Below are positions 1-6,670 of a stretch of DNA of 15,980 nt, piece by piece. The stretch is taken from the NCBI GenBank assembly GCA_012837565.1, contig DUQY01000242.1, positions 1 through 15,980 of the forward strand. The letters run 5' to 3'. Numbering within the stretch: position 1 is the stretch's first letter; each line of letters opens with the position of its first letter. Below the pieces are notes generated by a model. The model ran no database searches and was not told the origin of the DNA. It worked only from the letters and a program-made list of their open reading frames with translations. Made by a program: the position numbers and the translations under genes. This DNA comes from Bacteroidales bacterium (GTDB taxonomy: Bacteria > Bacteroidota > Bacteroidia > Bacteroidales > P3).

Positions 1-80
1 ATTAAAGCAAATAAAAGCAAAGTTTTTAAAAAGAAAATAGAAACTAATTATTAATTAATCAATCACAAAAACTAATTATC

Positions 81-740
81 ATGAAAAAAACAAAATTCAT
101 CTTATTAGCTCTAATAGGTGTACTATTATTTAACTCTTGCAAGGACGAATAACCAGAAAAGCAAGTCAACAAAACACCGACAATCACCAATCTTAAAGCC
201 ATTACAAGCAAGAGCCTAATAGCAACACAAAGTCAATTAGGACAATGGGGATACTATTACTTAGAACACGATGAAGTATTTATGGGAATCAATATGTATA
301 TCTTTAAGTCAGACTCACAAACAAGTCAGTATATGGTATTAGAAAGTAATGATACCGTTTTCGCATCAGCATACCTACAAGATGCAATCAGAGTAAATGC
401 ACTAACAGGATTTGAAAAGTTCTCACAAGAATGCATAACATATATGACAGGAAAGACCCCTATCTACTCAGGAGATATTAACCTCGGCCTCTTTGAAACC
501 ACAGAGTTCAACAACCACCAAGAATTTGTTAGCTTTTATGCAGCAAACAAAGCAGAAATAGAAAGCAGCACAGAAGAATGGGTAACTCCAGCCGAAATAG
601 TTTCAAGCACTTTTTCAAGCCCAGAAGAAATCAACGACCCATTCCAATCATCCTTAGTTTATATCGATAAAACCAGGTCACCAGAAGGACTATTTGACAA
701 GAAAGCAATAAGCAAAGCCTTATTCCATAAGGTTAAATAG
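81..740 (+). pseudogene. Lipoprotein gene interrupted by an in-frame stop codon
   Basis: The frame opens at ATG 81 with a typical lipoprotein signal: Met-Lys-Lys-Thr-Lys, a hydrophobic core, then Phe-Asn-Ser-Cys with the lipidated Cys at codon 20. The following Lys-Asp-Glu fits the Bacteroidetes lipoprotein export signal (Lys then two acidic residues) that directs surface display. Codon 24 is TAA (150-152). After it the same frame stays open to TAG at 740, so the undamaged protein would be about 219 residues. The first ATG after the stop is at 282, far inside the frame and with no start signals, so I do not treat 282-740 as a separate gene. The mature part is polar and acidic and I do not recognise it. 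TAA ends many genes downstream, so recoding is unlikely. A recent nonsense mutation or a base error would explain the pattern. The gene ends 41 nt before an intrinsic terminator. Confidence 0.72.
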
Positions 741-781
741 ACAAACTCTATACATATATACCATAACTTTATTTAATGATT

Positions 782-817
782 AAAGAGACGTAATATCAAC
801 CATTACGTCTCTTTTTT
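782..817 (+). terminator. Intrinsic (rho-independent) terminator
   Basis: A perfect 13-bp stem is formed by 782-794 and 802-814, with a 7-nt loop at 795-801. The right arm runs into six T residues at 812-817. The spacing fits termination of the lipoprotein transcript that ends at 740. The left arm starts with three A residues that pair with the first part of the T tract. Confidence 0.9.
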
Positions 818-950
818 GTTTACTGTTGAGGCCTACCTACGAACCTTATCCCCCAAAATAAAGATAACTATCCAAACCTAAAGGATGTTATTAATCAAGT
901 CTAAATGCTATTTAGCACCCAAAAACATCATACTGTATTAGTATATTTTG

Positions 951-958
951 TAATTTTG
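951..958 (+). promoter_or_regulatory. Possible Bacteroidetes -7 promoter box (TAATTTTG)
   Basis: TAATTTTG matches the TAnnTTTG consensus of the primary Bacteroidetes sigma factor. I see no good TTTG-type -33 element 19-21 nt upstream, so the match could be chance in this T-rich DNA. It would start transcription near 963 and serve the small ORF at 1027. A 7-bp inverted repeat (918-924 with 954-960) and a 5-bp hairpin (930-944) overlap it. Confidence 0.3.
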
Positions 959-1026
959 GGCAGTTAAGTAGAAAGAGTTATAAGAGATGACGCTTTAGTT
1001 ATTATAAATAAAAATAAATATAGGAC

Positions 1027-1176
1027 ATGAAAGAAGAGAAAGATTTAAAAGAGAAAATAGAGGGAATGACAAAAGAAGAAAAAATTAAGTATTTGGCTAA
1101 TCAACTTTCTAAGTTATCAAATGAGTTCGATTTGCCACTATACTCCGATTGTGAAGACAAACAAGAGAAAGAGTAA
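1027..1176 (+). CDS. Small charged hypothetical protein (49 aa)
   Basis: ATG 1027 to TAA 1174-1176 encodes 49 residues. The protein is very rich in Lys and Glu: an N-terminal charged helix, a middle part (about residues 17-33) with spaced Leu and Ile that could form an amphipathic helix, and a tail with one Cys and many acidic residues. I see no signal peptide or membrane segment. I do not recognise a family. Support is limited to a plausible protein-like composition, a TAnnTTTG-like box about 70 nt upstream, and the sequence AGGA just before the ATG, which is too close to be a normal ribosome binding site. It stands alone, with a terminator upstream and non-coding DNA downstream. It could be a chance ORF. 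Confidence 0.4.
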   Translation: MKEEKDLKEKIEGMTKEEKIKYLANQLSKLSNEFDLPLYSDCEDKQEKE

Positions 1177-1310
1177 AACTCTAAAACAGTTTCTATCTCT
1201 TTTTCAATAAACTTAGTTTCTTTTTCATAAAGTTTTCAAAAGCACAAAACAAAACTCAACAAAAGAGATATTTGCCTATCCATAACCGTATATATTATAT
1301 AAACACAAAA

Positions 1311-1345
1311 GATGATGAGATGGCGATTTTAATCTCCTTATCATC
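1311..1345. other. Imperfect hairpin (11 bp with a 3-nt bulge)
   Basis: Positions 1311-1316 pair with 1340-1345 and 1317-1321 pair with 1332-1336, leaving a 3-nt bulge at 1337-1339 and a 10-nt loop. No T tract follows, so it is not a standard terminator. Just downstream, 1358-1363 can pair with 1392-1397 (6 bp), which adds to the impression of a structured transcript. Confidence 0.4.
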
Positions 1346-1496
1346 TACTCAGGAAGAACTTGCGATAAGATAAGTCTTGAATAAGGCGTTAGCAAGTCCT
1401 CAGTCTCTAAAAAAAGCAACAAAGTTTTAATAAGTTGATAGCTTTATAAAATAGCAAATAGAAATGTTTAATAACCTATTAAAGTTCTTTTATCTT

Positions 1497-1539
1497 GTTC
1501 CGCTGTTTCACTCTTTTAAGGGGTGCGTAACAGCGGAAC
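1497..1539. other. Strong hairpin with a competing pairing partner
   Basis: An 11-bp perfect outer stem (1497-1507 with 1529-1539) encloses an inner stem (1509-1515 with 1519-1525, including two G-T pairs) and a 3-nt loop. It is G+C-rich compared with its surroundings and has no T tract on either strand. Positions 1493-1501 are also complementary over 9 nt to 1574-1582, so the left arm could pair in two mutually exclusive ways. It may be part of a non-coding RNA or a palindromic repeat. I do not recognise the family. Confidence 0.5.
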
Positions 1540-1647
1540 GGAATTAACAACCAATTAATTGCGAAAAATATTAGGAACAAGAGGGGGTAAGGCAGCCTAA
1601 AACAGCAGAAAGTTCTGTAACATTAAAATATATATATAACAAGAAGA

Positions 1648-1956
1648 CTACAAGAGATCCACAAGAAACTTGTAACCCTTAGTAAAGTATTCAGGAATCA
1701 AAACAAGATATACTTGTCCTAAAAAGTGATAAGGCAAGGTTCTTAGAAAAATATATTGATAGGGGAGAATAGCGGTGTATAGGGAACAGGGTGAAAAGAT
1801 GACGCAGTCTTTGTTTGGGGAGCATTTGATTAGTTGATACACTAAAAATATCATTGCTATTGTGAAGGCTGAGAAAACGGCTCTAATTAGGTCTGCTAAA
1901 GTTAATTGATATTTGATTTTCATAGCAACACGAGGGCTTAAAGCCATAATTATCAC
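1648..1956 (-). CDS. Doubtful small membrane protein ORF (102 aa)
   Basis: A minus-strand frame from GTG 1956 (ATG alternatives at 1947 and 1923) to a stop at 1648. It has one convincing hydrophobic segment at about residues 20-43 and a second hydrophobic stretch near residues 60-90. I recognise no family, promoter, ribosome binding site or partner gene. Aromatic and hydrophobic codons are common in any frame of A+T-rich DNA, so this may be a chance ORF or a decayed gene. It is listed only because it is the longest frame in a long region without genes. Confidence 0.15.
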   Translation of the reverse strand: MIIMALSPRVAMKIKYQLTLADLIRAVFSAFTIAMIFLVYQLIKCSPNKDCVIFSPCSLYTAILPYQYIFLRTLPYHFLGQVYLVLIPEYFTKGYKFLVDLL

Positions 1957-2395
1957 GAATTTCGGCCAATGAAGAGGGTGAAGATATTAGCTTTTTGCCG
2001 ACTTTGGTTGCTATGAGTAGTGGAGGCATAAGGTAGGGGTGATAAAGCATGAGACAATCTCAAATAAGCTTAGAATTTTTTTTGAGGTTTCAAATCAAAC
2101 GCTGAAAGGAAATCCTGAATCAAAGGAAGGGTTTCTTGAATCTAAGAGTTAGTTTTTTAATATATAGCTTAGATAATAGAGTAGATGTTTATCTAAAAAT
2201 ACAGTAATATTATATAGTACTACTACTTATATATCAAGTTATTTTACTGCCTTTGTAGGCAGTTTAAAATGCATATTGCTAGCAAAATCTACTAATTCAT
2301 AATTAATAAAACACGAATCCTCGCCTTGTTGGATGCCTCAATTATTATGCTAGCTTGTTGCAGTAGGAGTTTGTCTGGGGTTTGCATTGGGTTTG

Positions 2396-2507
2396 TCTGA
2401 ATCAGGATTTACAGGATTAAAGGATTTTCTTGATTCTTGGGTCAGAAAAATAATAACTAAGACTTGACATTCTGAAAATCTTTCAATTCTGTAAATCCTG
2501 ATTCTGA
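2396..2507. repeat. Diverged 34-nt inverted repeat pair (MITE- or REP-like)
   Basis: The left arm 2396-2429 and right arm 2474-2507 are reverse complements at 30 of 34 positions, separated by 44 nt. The core contains the phrase ATCAGGATTTACAG. The nonamer AATCCTGAT, present in the right arm at 2494-2502, recurs at 2521-2529, and a related phrase occurs near 2109-2125, so it looks like a partly tandem repeat family. From memory, similar 'CAGGATTTACAGGATT' repeats are common in intergenic DNA of Bacteroidetes genomes; I cannot check that here. No transposase gene is present. Confidence 0.65.
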
Positions 2508-2653
2508 TAATTTTCATCCTAATCCTGATAATTTAACTGTTGAGGGAGATATTTAATTATTTATCTACCTCTTTTTTTCTCTCCTTTCTTTTTGTTAATA
2601 ACCATAGGCCTTCTTTTTTGTAACATTTGGGGTTTTGTTGCGTAATATAGATA

Positions 2654-2713
2654 AAATGGGTTTTTTTGGAATAAAATGCAAGAAAGTTACTAACAAATGG
2701 GTTTTTTTGGAAT
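2654..2713 (+). promoter_or_regulatory. Two 19-nt direct repeats with TGGG boxes, probable MraZ operator
   Basis: The identical 19-mer AAATGGGTTTTTTTGGAAT occurs at 2654-2672 and 2695-2713, 41 nt apart start to start. Each copy contains TGGGT, a 5-nt spacer and TGGAA, giving a 10-nt period (2657 and 2667; 2698 and 2708). The first copy is followed at the same period by TGCAA (2677). A further TGGGG lies at 2628. E. coli MraZ is known to bind TGGGN boxes separated by 5 nt upstream of its own gene, so I infer autoregulation. The 2698 box lies where the -33 promoter element would be. Confidence 0.6.
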
Positions 2714-2721
2714 TTTTGTTG

Positions 2722-2729
2722 TAATTTTG
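2722..2729 (+). promoter_or_regulatory. -7 box of the dcw operon promoter (TAATTTTG)
   Basis: TAATTTTG is a full match to the Bacteroidetes TAnnTTTG -7 consensus. The -33 position, with a 20-nt spacer, falls on TGGG at 2698-2701, which is only a partial match to TTTG and coincides with the putative MraZ box. Transcription would start near 2734, giving a leader of about 20 nt before the mraZ ATG. Confidence 0.55.
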
Positions 2730-2755
2730 AACCTTGAAATAGAAATTGGAATAAT

Positions 2756-3199
2756 ATGTCGTCATTAATTGGTATAGAAAATTGTAAGATGGATGCAACG
2801 GGGAGGTTTAAACTTCCTGTGGCACTAAAGAAACAATTGCCTCTTAGTGAAGATTTTAGGTTTGTTGTCCGATTGTCAATTTATAACAGGTGTTTAGAAT
2901 TATTTACTTACGATTCCTTCCAAAATGAGGTTGCTGACCTTAAAAGCAAATTAAACCTCTATGATCCTAAGGCTAAAAGGCTTTTCAGAAAATTAACAGA
3001 ATCAAACATCGTTGAATTGGACGCCTCAGACCGATTCCTTATTCCTAAAGAACAACGCATGATGGCTAATATCGATAAGGATATTGTGCTTGTGAGCTCG
3101 GCTACTTGCATGGAGATTTGGGATGCTTCTATTTATAGTTCAATTGATAACGATGGATTTGATTATGTTAAAGCAGCAGAAGAATTACTTAAAGACTGA
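2756..3199 (+). CDS. mraZ: Transcriptional regulator MraZ
   Basis: A 147-residue protein with the duplicated AbrB-like fold of MraZ. Each half has the family's DxxxR motif: Asp13-Ala-Thr-Gly-Arg17 followed by Phe-Lys-Leu-Pro, and Asp89-Ala-Ser-Asp-Arg93 followed by Phe-Leu-Ile-Pro. The length is normal for the family. MraZ forms ring-shaped oligomers that bind short direct repeats upstream of its own operon and repress it. The matching TGGG-box repeats are just upstream here, so autoregulation is likely. It is the first gene of the operon, with a leader of roughly 20 nt and no Shine-Dalgarno sequence. Its end overlaps the probable start of rsmH by 35 nt, so the two are probably translationally coupled. 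Confidence 0.95.
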   Translation: MSSLIGIENCKMDATGRFKLPVALKKQLPLSEDFRFVVRLSIYNRCLELFTYDSFQNEVADLKSKLNLYDPKAKRLFRKLTESNIVELDASDRFLIPKEQRMMANIDKDIVLVSSATCMEIWDASIYSSIDNDGFDYVKAAEELLKD

Positions 3200-4094
3200 G
3201 TATCATAATCCAGTGATGCTTACTGAATGTTTGGATGGGTTAAATATCAATCCAAAGGGTGTTTATGTGGATGTTACCTTCGGTGGTGGAGGTCATTCTC
3301 GTGCCATTTTAGATAGGCTCGATCAGGATGGTCTCTTGTTTGCTTTTGACCAAGATAAGGATGCTAAAAGAAATCTGATTGATGATAAGAGGTTTATTTT
3401 CATTGATCAGAATTTCTCTAACTTAAAGGATAGTCTTCGTTTGTTTCGTCAGTTTGAGGTAGATGGTATTTTAGCCGATTTAGGCATTTCTTCATATCAG
3501 ATAGATACTCCTGAGAGGGGTTTTTCTACTCGCTTCGATGCTCCCTTAGATCTTAGGATGAACACAGAGGAGGGTATTTCGGCTAAGGATGTACTGGATA
3601 GTTACGACATTATGGAGCTGAAACGTGTCTTTAAGGACTATGGCGAGCTGACTAATGCTTATCATATTGCTAAGAGGATTGCTGAGGTTCAAAATTTTAA
3701 TCCTATAAATACTAGTTTCGAGCTTAAGGATTTGCTTGCTTCTCTTGCCATTAGGGGTCAGGAGAATAAGTTCTATGCTATGGTCTTTCAGGCTCTTAGG
3801 ATTGAGGTAAATGATGAGCTTGGGACTTTGAAGAAGATGCTGGAGCAGAGTTGTGAGGTTTTGAAAACAGGTGGTCGCTTGGTGGTTATGAGTTATCATT
3901 CTTTGGAGGATAGGCTGGTGAAGAATTTTATGAAGACGGGAAACTTTGAGGCTAAGCTTGAGAAGGATTTTTATGGTAATGTGATTTCGCCTATGGAGAT
4001 GATTACTAGGAAACCAGTGTTGGCTAAGGATGATGAGGTTTTTGAAAACCCTCGTTCAAGGAGTGCTAAGCTTAGAATTGCAAAGAAGAAATGA
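3165..4094 (+). CDS. rsmH: 16S rRNA (cytosine-1402-N4)-methyltransferase RsmH (MraW)
   Basis: The product methylates N4 of C1402 in 16S rRNA using S-adenosylmethionine. The family start block (Tyr-His-Asn-Pro-Val-Met-Leu) is at residues 13-19. The SAM-binding loop Asp-Val-Thr-Phe-Gly-Gly-Gly-Gly-His-Ser is at 36-45, the Ala-Asp-Leu-Gly-Ile-Ser-Ser motif at 104-110, and Ser-Tyr-His-Ser-Leu-Glu-Asp-Arg near the C-terminus. In-frame ATGs exist at 3123, 3153, 3165 and 3216. The last would remove the conserved start block, and the first two add residues not expected in the family, so I chose 3165, giving 309 residues, close to the usual length. It overlaps mraZ by 35 nt, and its TGA overlaps the next ATG (ATGA at 4091-4094). 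Confidence 0.95.
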   Translation: MLKQQKNYLKTEYHNPVMLTECLDGLNINPKGVYVDVTFGGGGHSRAILDRLDQDGLLFAFDQDKDAKRNLIDDKRFIFIDQNFSNLKDSLRLFRQFEVDGILADLGISSYQIDTPERGFSTRFDAPLDLRMNTEEGISAKDVLDSYDIMELKRVFKDYGELTNAYHIAKRIAEVQNFNPINTSFELKDLLASLAIRGQENKFYAMVFQALRIEVNDELGTLKKMLEQSCEVLKTGGRLVVMSYHSLEDRLVKNFMKTGNFEAKLEKDFYGNVISPMEMITRKPVLAKDDEVFENPRSRSAKLRIAKKK

Positions 4095-4462
4095 AAAAAA
4101 CGAATATAAAGGCTAAGAGTTTTATTGATGGGTCTTTCTTGGTTAGGAAGGGTTTCTTGGCTTGGTTGCCTTTAATTTTGATAGGGGTTGTCTTAATAAT
4201 TATGTATATAACAAATAGATATAATATTGAAAAGACTGTTAGGGAGATTGATAAATTGGAAACCGAGGTTAGTTATTTGCAGAAGAAACACTCTGGTCAA
4301 AAGGGGGTTTATCAGAAACTGACTCAGATGTTGGAATTGGAAAAGGCGCTTAAGGATAGGGGAATAAAGGTTTCTAAACAGGAGCAAAAGCAGGTTATCC
4401 TTATCGAGAAAGATGAGCATAAGGACGATAAAAAGAGTAAGAAAATAAAAAAGAATAAATAA
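4091..4462 (+). CDS. ftsL: FtsL-like cell division protein
   Basis: A 123-residue bitopic membrane protein: a short basic cytoplasmic part, one membrane helix at about residues 22-41, then a heptad-like coiled coil at about 43-90 with regular Leu and Ile, and a highly charged Lys/Asp tail. FtsL proteins are poorly conserved, so the call rests on topology, size and position between rsmH and ftsI, where ftsL normally lies. In the divisome FtsL pairs with FtsB/DivIC and FtsQ and activates FtsW-FtsI septal synthesis. The start overlaps the rsmH stop by 4 nt and ftsI begins 2 nt after its stop, implying translational coupling on both sides. Nothing in the sequence is anomalous. Confidence 0.8.
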   Translation: MKKTNIKAKSFIDGSFLVRKGFLAWLPLILIGVVLIIMYITNRYNIEKTVREIDKLETEVSYLQKKHSGQKGVYQKLTQMLELEKALKDRGIKVSKQEQKQVILIEKDEHKDDKKSKKIKKNK

Positions 4463-4464
4463 GA

Positions 4465-6669
4465 ATGCAAGACGACAAGAGGACTATTATGTTTAGGTTT
4501 TTTTGGGTGTATCTAATTATTTTAATTGGGTTCGTCTTGGTTATTGGTAAAATAGGTTATATACAGATGGTTGAGGGTGCGTTTTGGAAGAAACTCTCGC
4601 AAGATAGGTATGAGGAGCTTCGTCCGGTGAAAGCTAAGAGGGGTAGTATTTATAGTGTGGATGTGGATAATGGTGAGCTACTTATGCTTGCTACCGATAT
4701 TCCTAAATATGATATTTATATTGACCTTGGTTATACTTATTTGTTTGATAAGAAATTGGATAAGAAGATTAAGCAAAGGGTTATTGATGATGAGATATAT
4801 AAGAAGGAGATATCTGCTCTTTGTGATAGTTTGGCTAGGATTTATGCTGGAAAACCTAATGGTAAAACTAAGTCGGAGTATATGGCTTATTTTCGCAAAT
4901 ATAGGCAAATGGAGAAAGGTAATAGGTATGTTTTGGTTCAGAAGGATATTACACTTGAGCAGTGGGAAAGGGTGAGGAAGTTTCCGCTTATTTCGAAGGA
5001 AAAGGTTAGAAAGAGTAGGGAAACTGGTAAAATAATACATTCTGGTAAGTTTTACCTTACTCATTATATAAATGTTGTGGAAAGAAATGTTAGGTATTAT
5101 CCTTATTACCCAATGGCTAGAAGAACTATTGGTGTGCCTATTGATGGTTGTGACACTTGCTATGATGGCATTGATGGTTTTTATTCAAGTTATTTGGCTG
5201 GTGAGTCGGGCATGAGAAGGGAGAGAAAGATTAACCCTGGCATTTGGATTCCTGTAGATGATGATGAGCATATTAAGGCAATTGACGGAAAAGATATAGT
5301 AACTACAATAGATGTTAGGCTTCAAGAATTGGCAGAAAATAGTTTAAGGAAGTGCTTAGATTCCAATGATGCTCAAAGTGGATGTGTTATCCTGATGGAG
5401 GTTGAGACAGGTTATGTGCGTGCTATTTCTTCGCTTGAAAAGAATAAGGAGGGTAATTATGTGGAGCAGGTAAATATTGCAATAAGTAGTTATTTTGAAC
5501 CTGGCTCAACCTTTAAGGCTATCTCTGCTATGGTTTACTTGGATAAGGGATTAATTGATACCTCTTCTATGGTGCCTACTTTTGAAAAGAGATTCCCTGG
5601 AGCTAAGACCTCAATTAGGGATGTGGGCAAGGTGAATCATGGTATGGTAAGCTTTGGAAGAGCTATGGAGATGTCCTCTAATGTTGGGCTTTCTCAGGTG
5701 GTTTACGATAATTATATATCGAAGAAAAAGAGTGTAGAGTTTCAAAAGGACTTAAAAGAGTATTTCAATTTCGAGAAACTGGATATGGATATAAAGATTG
5801 CAGAGCCTAAGCCATATATTAATGAAAAAGGAGTTTCGGTAGATGATATTCTTCGTCTTAGCTTTGGTTATGTGTCGGTTATGACGCCTATGCAGCTCTT
5901 GACTTTCTATAATGGAATTGCAAATAATGGCATAATGGTTAAGCCGATGTTTGTTAGTCATATAGTTATGGATGGAGAGATTGTGAAGAAGTTTGAACCT
6001 GTGGTTATTAAGCAAAAGATGTGTAAGAAAGAAACGCTTGATAAATTGCAAGATGTGTTGAAGAATGTGGTTGAAAAGGGGACAGGTAGGAGGTTATCGA
6101 AGACAGGATATGGAATAGCAGGAAAGACAGGAACGGCTGAGATAGGTTATAGCAAAAGAGGGATAGTGGCACTTCAACATAGGGCTTCCTTTGCAGGGTA
6201 TTTCCCAACCGATAAACCTCAATACTCATGTATTGTTGTGATTTCAGAACCGCAGAAAAATGCAACCCACGGAGGCGACCTTGCAGCGCCAGTCTTTAGA
6301 GACCTTTCTGATAGGGTTGTTGGAACAAGGCTTACCTATCATCAAGAGGCTTCAAAGGAGGAAAAGAAAATGCCTGCTATTGTAAAAGGCAACCAAGATA
6401 ATTACTATAAGTTTTGTAGTAATATTGGCTTAAAACCAAATAAAGAAACAACTACTATAAAATCTACTTCAAAAACAAGTACAGCAAATTCTAATCTTGT
6501 TGCTGATGTTGTGGGTATGACAATTCGTGATGCTATTTATATTTTAGAGAAACAAGGTCTAAGTGTTAGTTTTGAGGGAAGGGGTAAGGTTGTTTTTCAG
6601 TCTCTAAGTAGGGGTTCAGGCTTTAGGAAAGGTAGTAATATACATTTGAAACTTAATTATAAAAACTAA
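4465..6669 (+). CDS. ftsI: Penicillin-binding protein FtsI (PBP3-type transpeptidase) with PASTA domain
   Basis: A 734-residue monofunctional class B penicillin-binding protein that cross-links septal peptidoglycan with FtsW. Order: cytoplasmic N-terminus, one membrane anchor at about 11-30, the dimerisation/pedestal domain starting with Arg-Gly-Ser-Ile near 59, and the transpeptidase domain from about 270 to 620. The three active-site motifs are intact: Ser348-Thr-Phe-Lys351 (nucleophile Ser348), Ser404-Ser-Asn406 and Lys554-Thr-Gly556. A C-terminal PASTA domain (about 677-734) follows a Thr/Ser-rich linker (about 660-677). The length is similar to other Bacteroidetes FtsI as I recall them. 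It starts 2 nt after ftsL and ends 1 nt before murE. Confidence 0.96.
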   Translation: MQDDKRTIMFRFFWVYLIILIGFVLVIGKIGYIQMVEGAFWKKLSQDRYEELRPVKAKRGSIYSVDVDNGELLMLATDIPKYDIYIDLGYTYLFDKKLDKKIKQRVIDDEIYKKEISALCDSLARIYAGKPNGKTKSEYMAYFRKYRQMEKGNRYVLVQKDITLEQWERVRKFPLISKEKVRKSRETGKIIHSGKFYLTHYINVVERNVRYYPYYPMARRTIGVPIDGCDTCYDGIDGFYSSYLAGESGMRRERKINPGIWIPVDDDEHIKAIDGKDIVTTIDVRLQELAENSLRKCLDSNDAQSGCVILMEVETGYVRAISSLEKNKEGNYVEQVNIAISSYFEPGSTFKAISAMVYLDKGLIDTSSMVPTFEKRFPGAKTSIRDVGKVNHGMVSFGRAMEMSSNVGLSQVVYDNYISKKKSVEFQKDLKEYFNFEKLDMDIKIAEPKPYINEKGVSVDDILRLSFGYVSVMTPMQLLTFYNGIANNGIMVKPMFVSHIVMDGEIVKKFEPVVIKQKMCKKETLDKLQDVLKNVVEKGTGRRLSKTGYGIAGKTGTAEIGYSKRGIVALQHRASFAGYFPTDKPQYSCIVVISEPQKNATHGGDLAAPVFRDLSDRVVGTRLTYHQEASKEEKKMPAIVKGNQDNYYKFCSNIGLKPNKETTTIKSTSKTSTANSNLVADVVGMTIRDAIYILEKQGLSVSFEGRGKVVFQSLSRGSGFRKGSNIHLKLNYKN

Positions 6670-6670
6670 G

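Larger units (their letters stand above)
1177..2755. other. Long, largely non-coding upstream region
   Basis: Nearly 1.6 kb without a convincing gene. I found no tRNA, rRNA, tmRNA, RNase P RNA or transposase signature. It contains hairpins at 1311-1345, 1497-1539 and 2169-2196 (8-bp perfect stem), a 6-bp stem at 2246-2263, a weak minus-strand ORF at 1648-1956, a 34-nt inverted repeat pair at 2396-2507, a 26-nt polypyrimidine run at 2568-2593, and the mraZ control region at about 2621-2755. Stops are frequent in all frames, so this may be decayed sequence plus regulatory or RNA elements. Confidence 0.6.

Noticed and set aside
81..152. Reassigned TAA codon (alternative genetic code)
   Set aside because: TAA ends ftsL, ftsI, murE, mraY, ftsW, murC and ftsQ at the expected family lengths, so it is a normal stop here.
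282..740. Stand-alone 152-residue gene starting at ATG 282
   Set aside because: The frame is open upstream to the TAA at 150 and continuous with the lipoprotein signal at 81. The ATG at 282 has no start signals and lies in the middle of the frame.
2246..2263. Terminator at the 6-bp stem
   Set aside because: The stem is short and lacks a T tract on either strand, and there is no gene for it to terminate.
820..2755. CRISPR array, tRNA, rRNA or integrase-type mobile element
   Set aside because: There are no regularly spaced repeats, no cloverleaf or conserved TPsiC-loop sequence, and no recombinase or transposase motifs in any frame. The repeats present are an inverted pair and a promoter-proximal direct repeat.
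2595..2798. Minus-strand ORF of 67 residues over the mraZ promoter and start
   Set aside because: It overlaps the operon control region and mraZ, has a low-complexity Lys/Tyr/Asn-rich product, and is best explained as a shadow of A+T-rich DNA.
3123..3164. RsmH start at ATG 3123 or 3153
   Set aside because: These would add 14 or 4 residues not expected in the family and lie deeper inside mraZ; 3165 already precedes the conserved start block.
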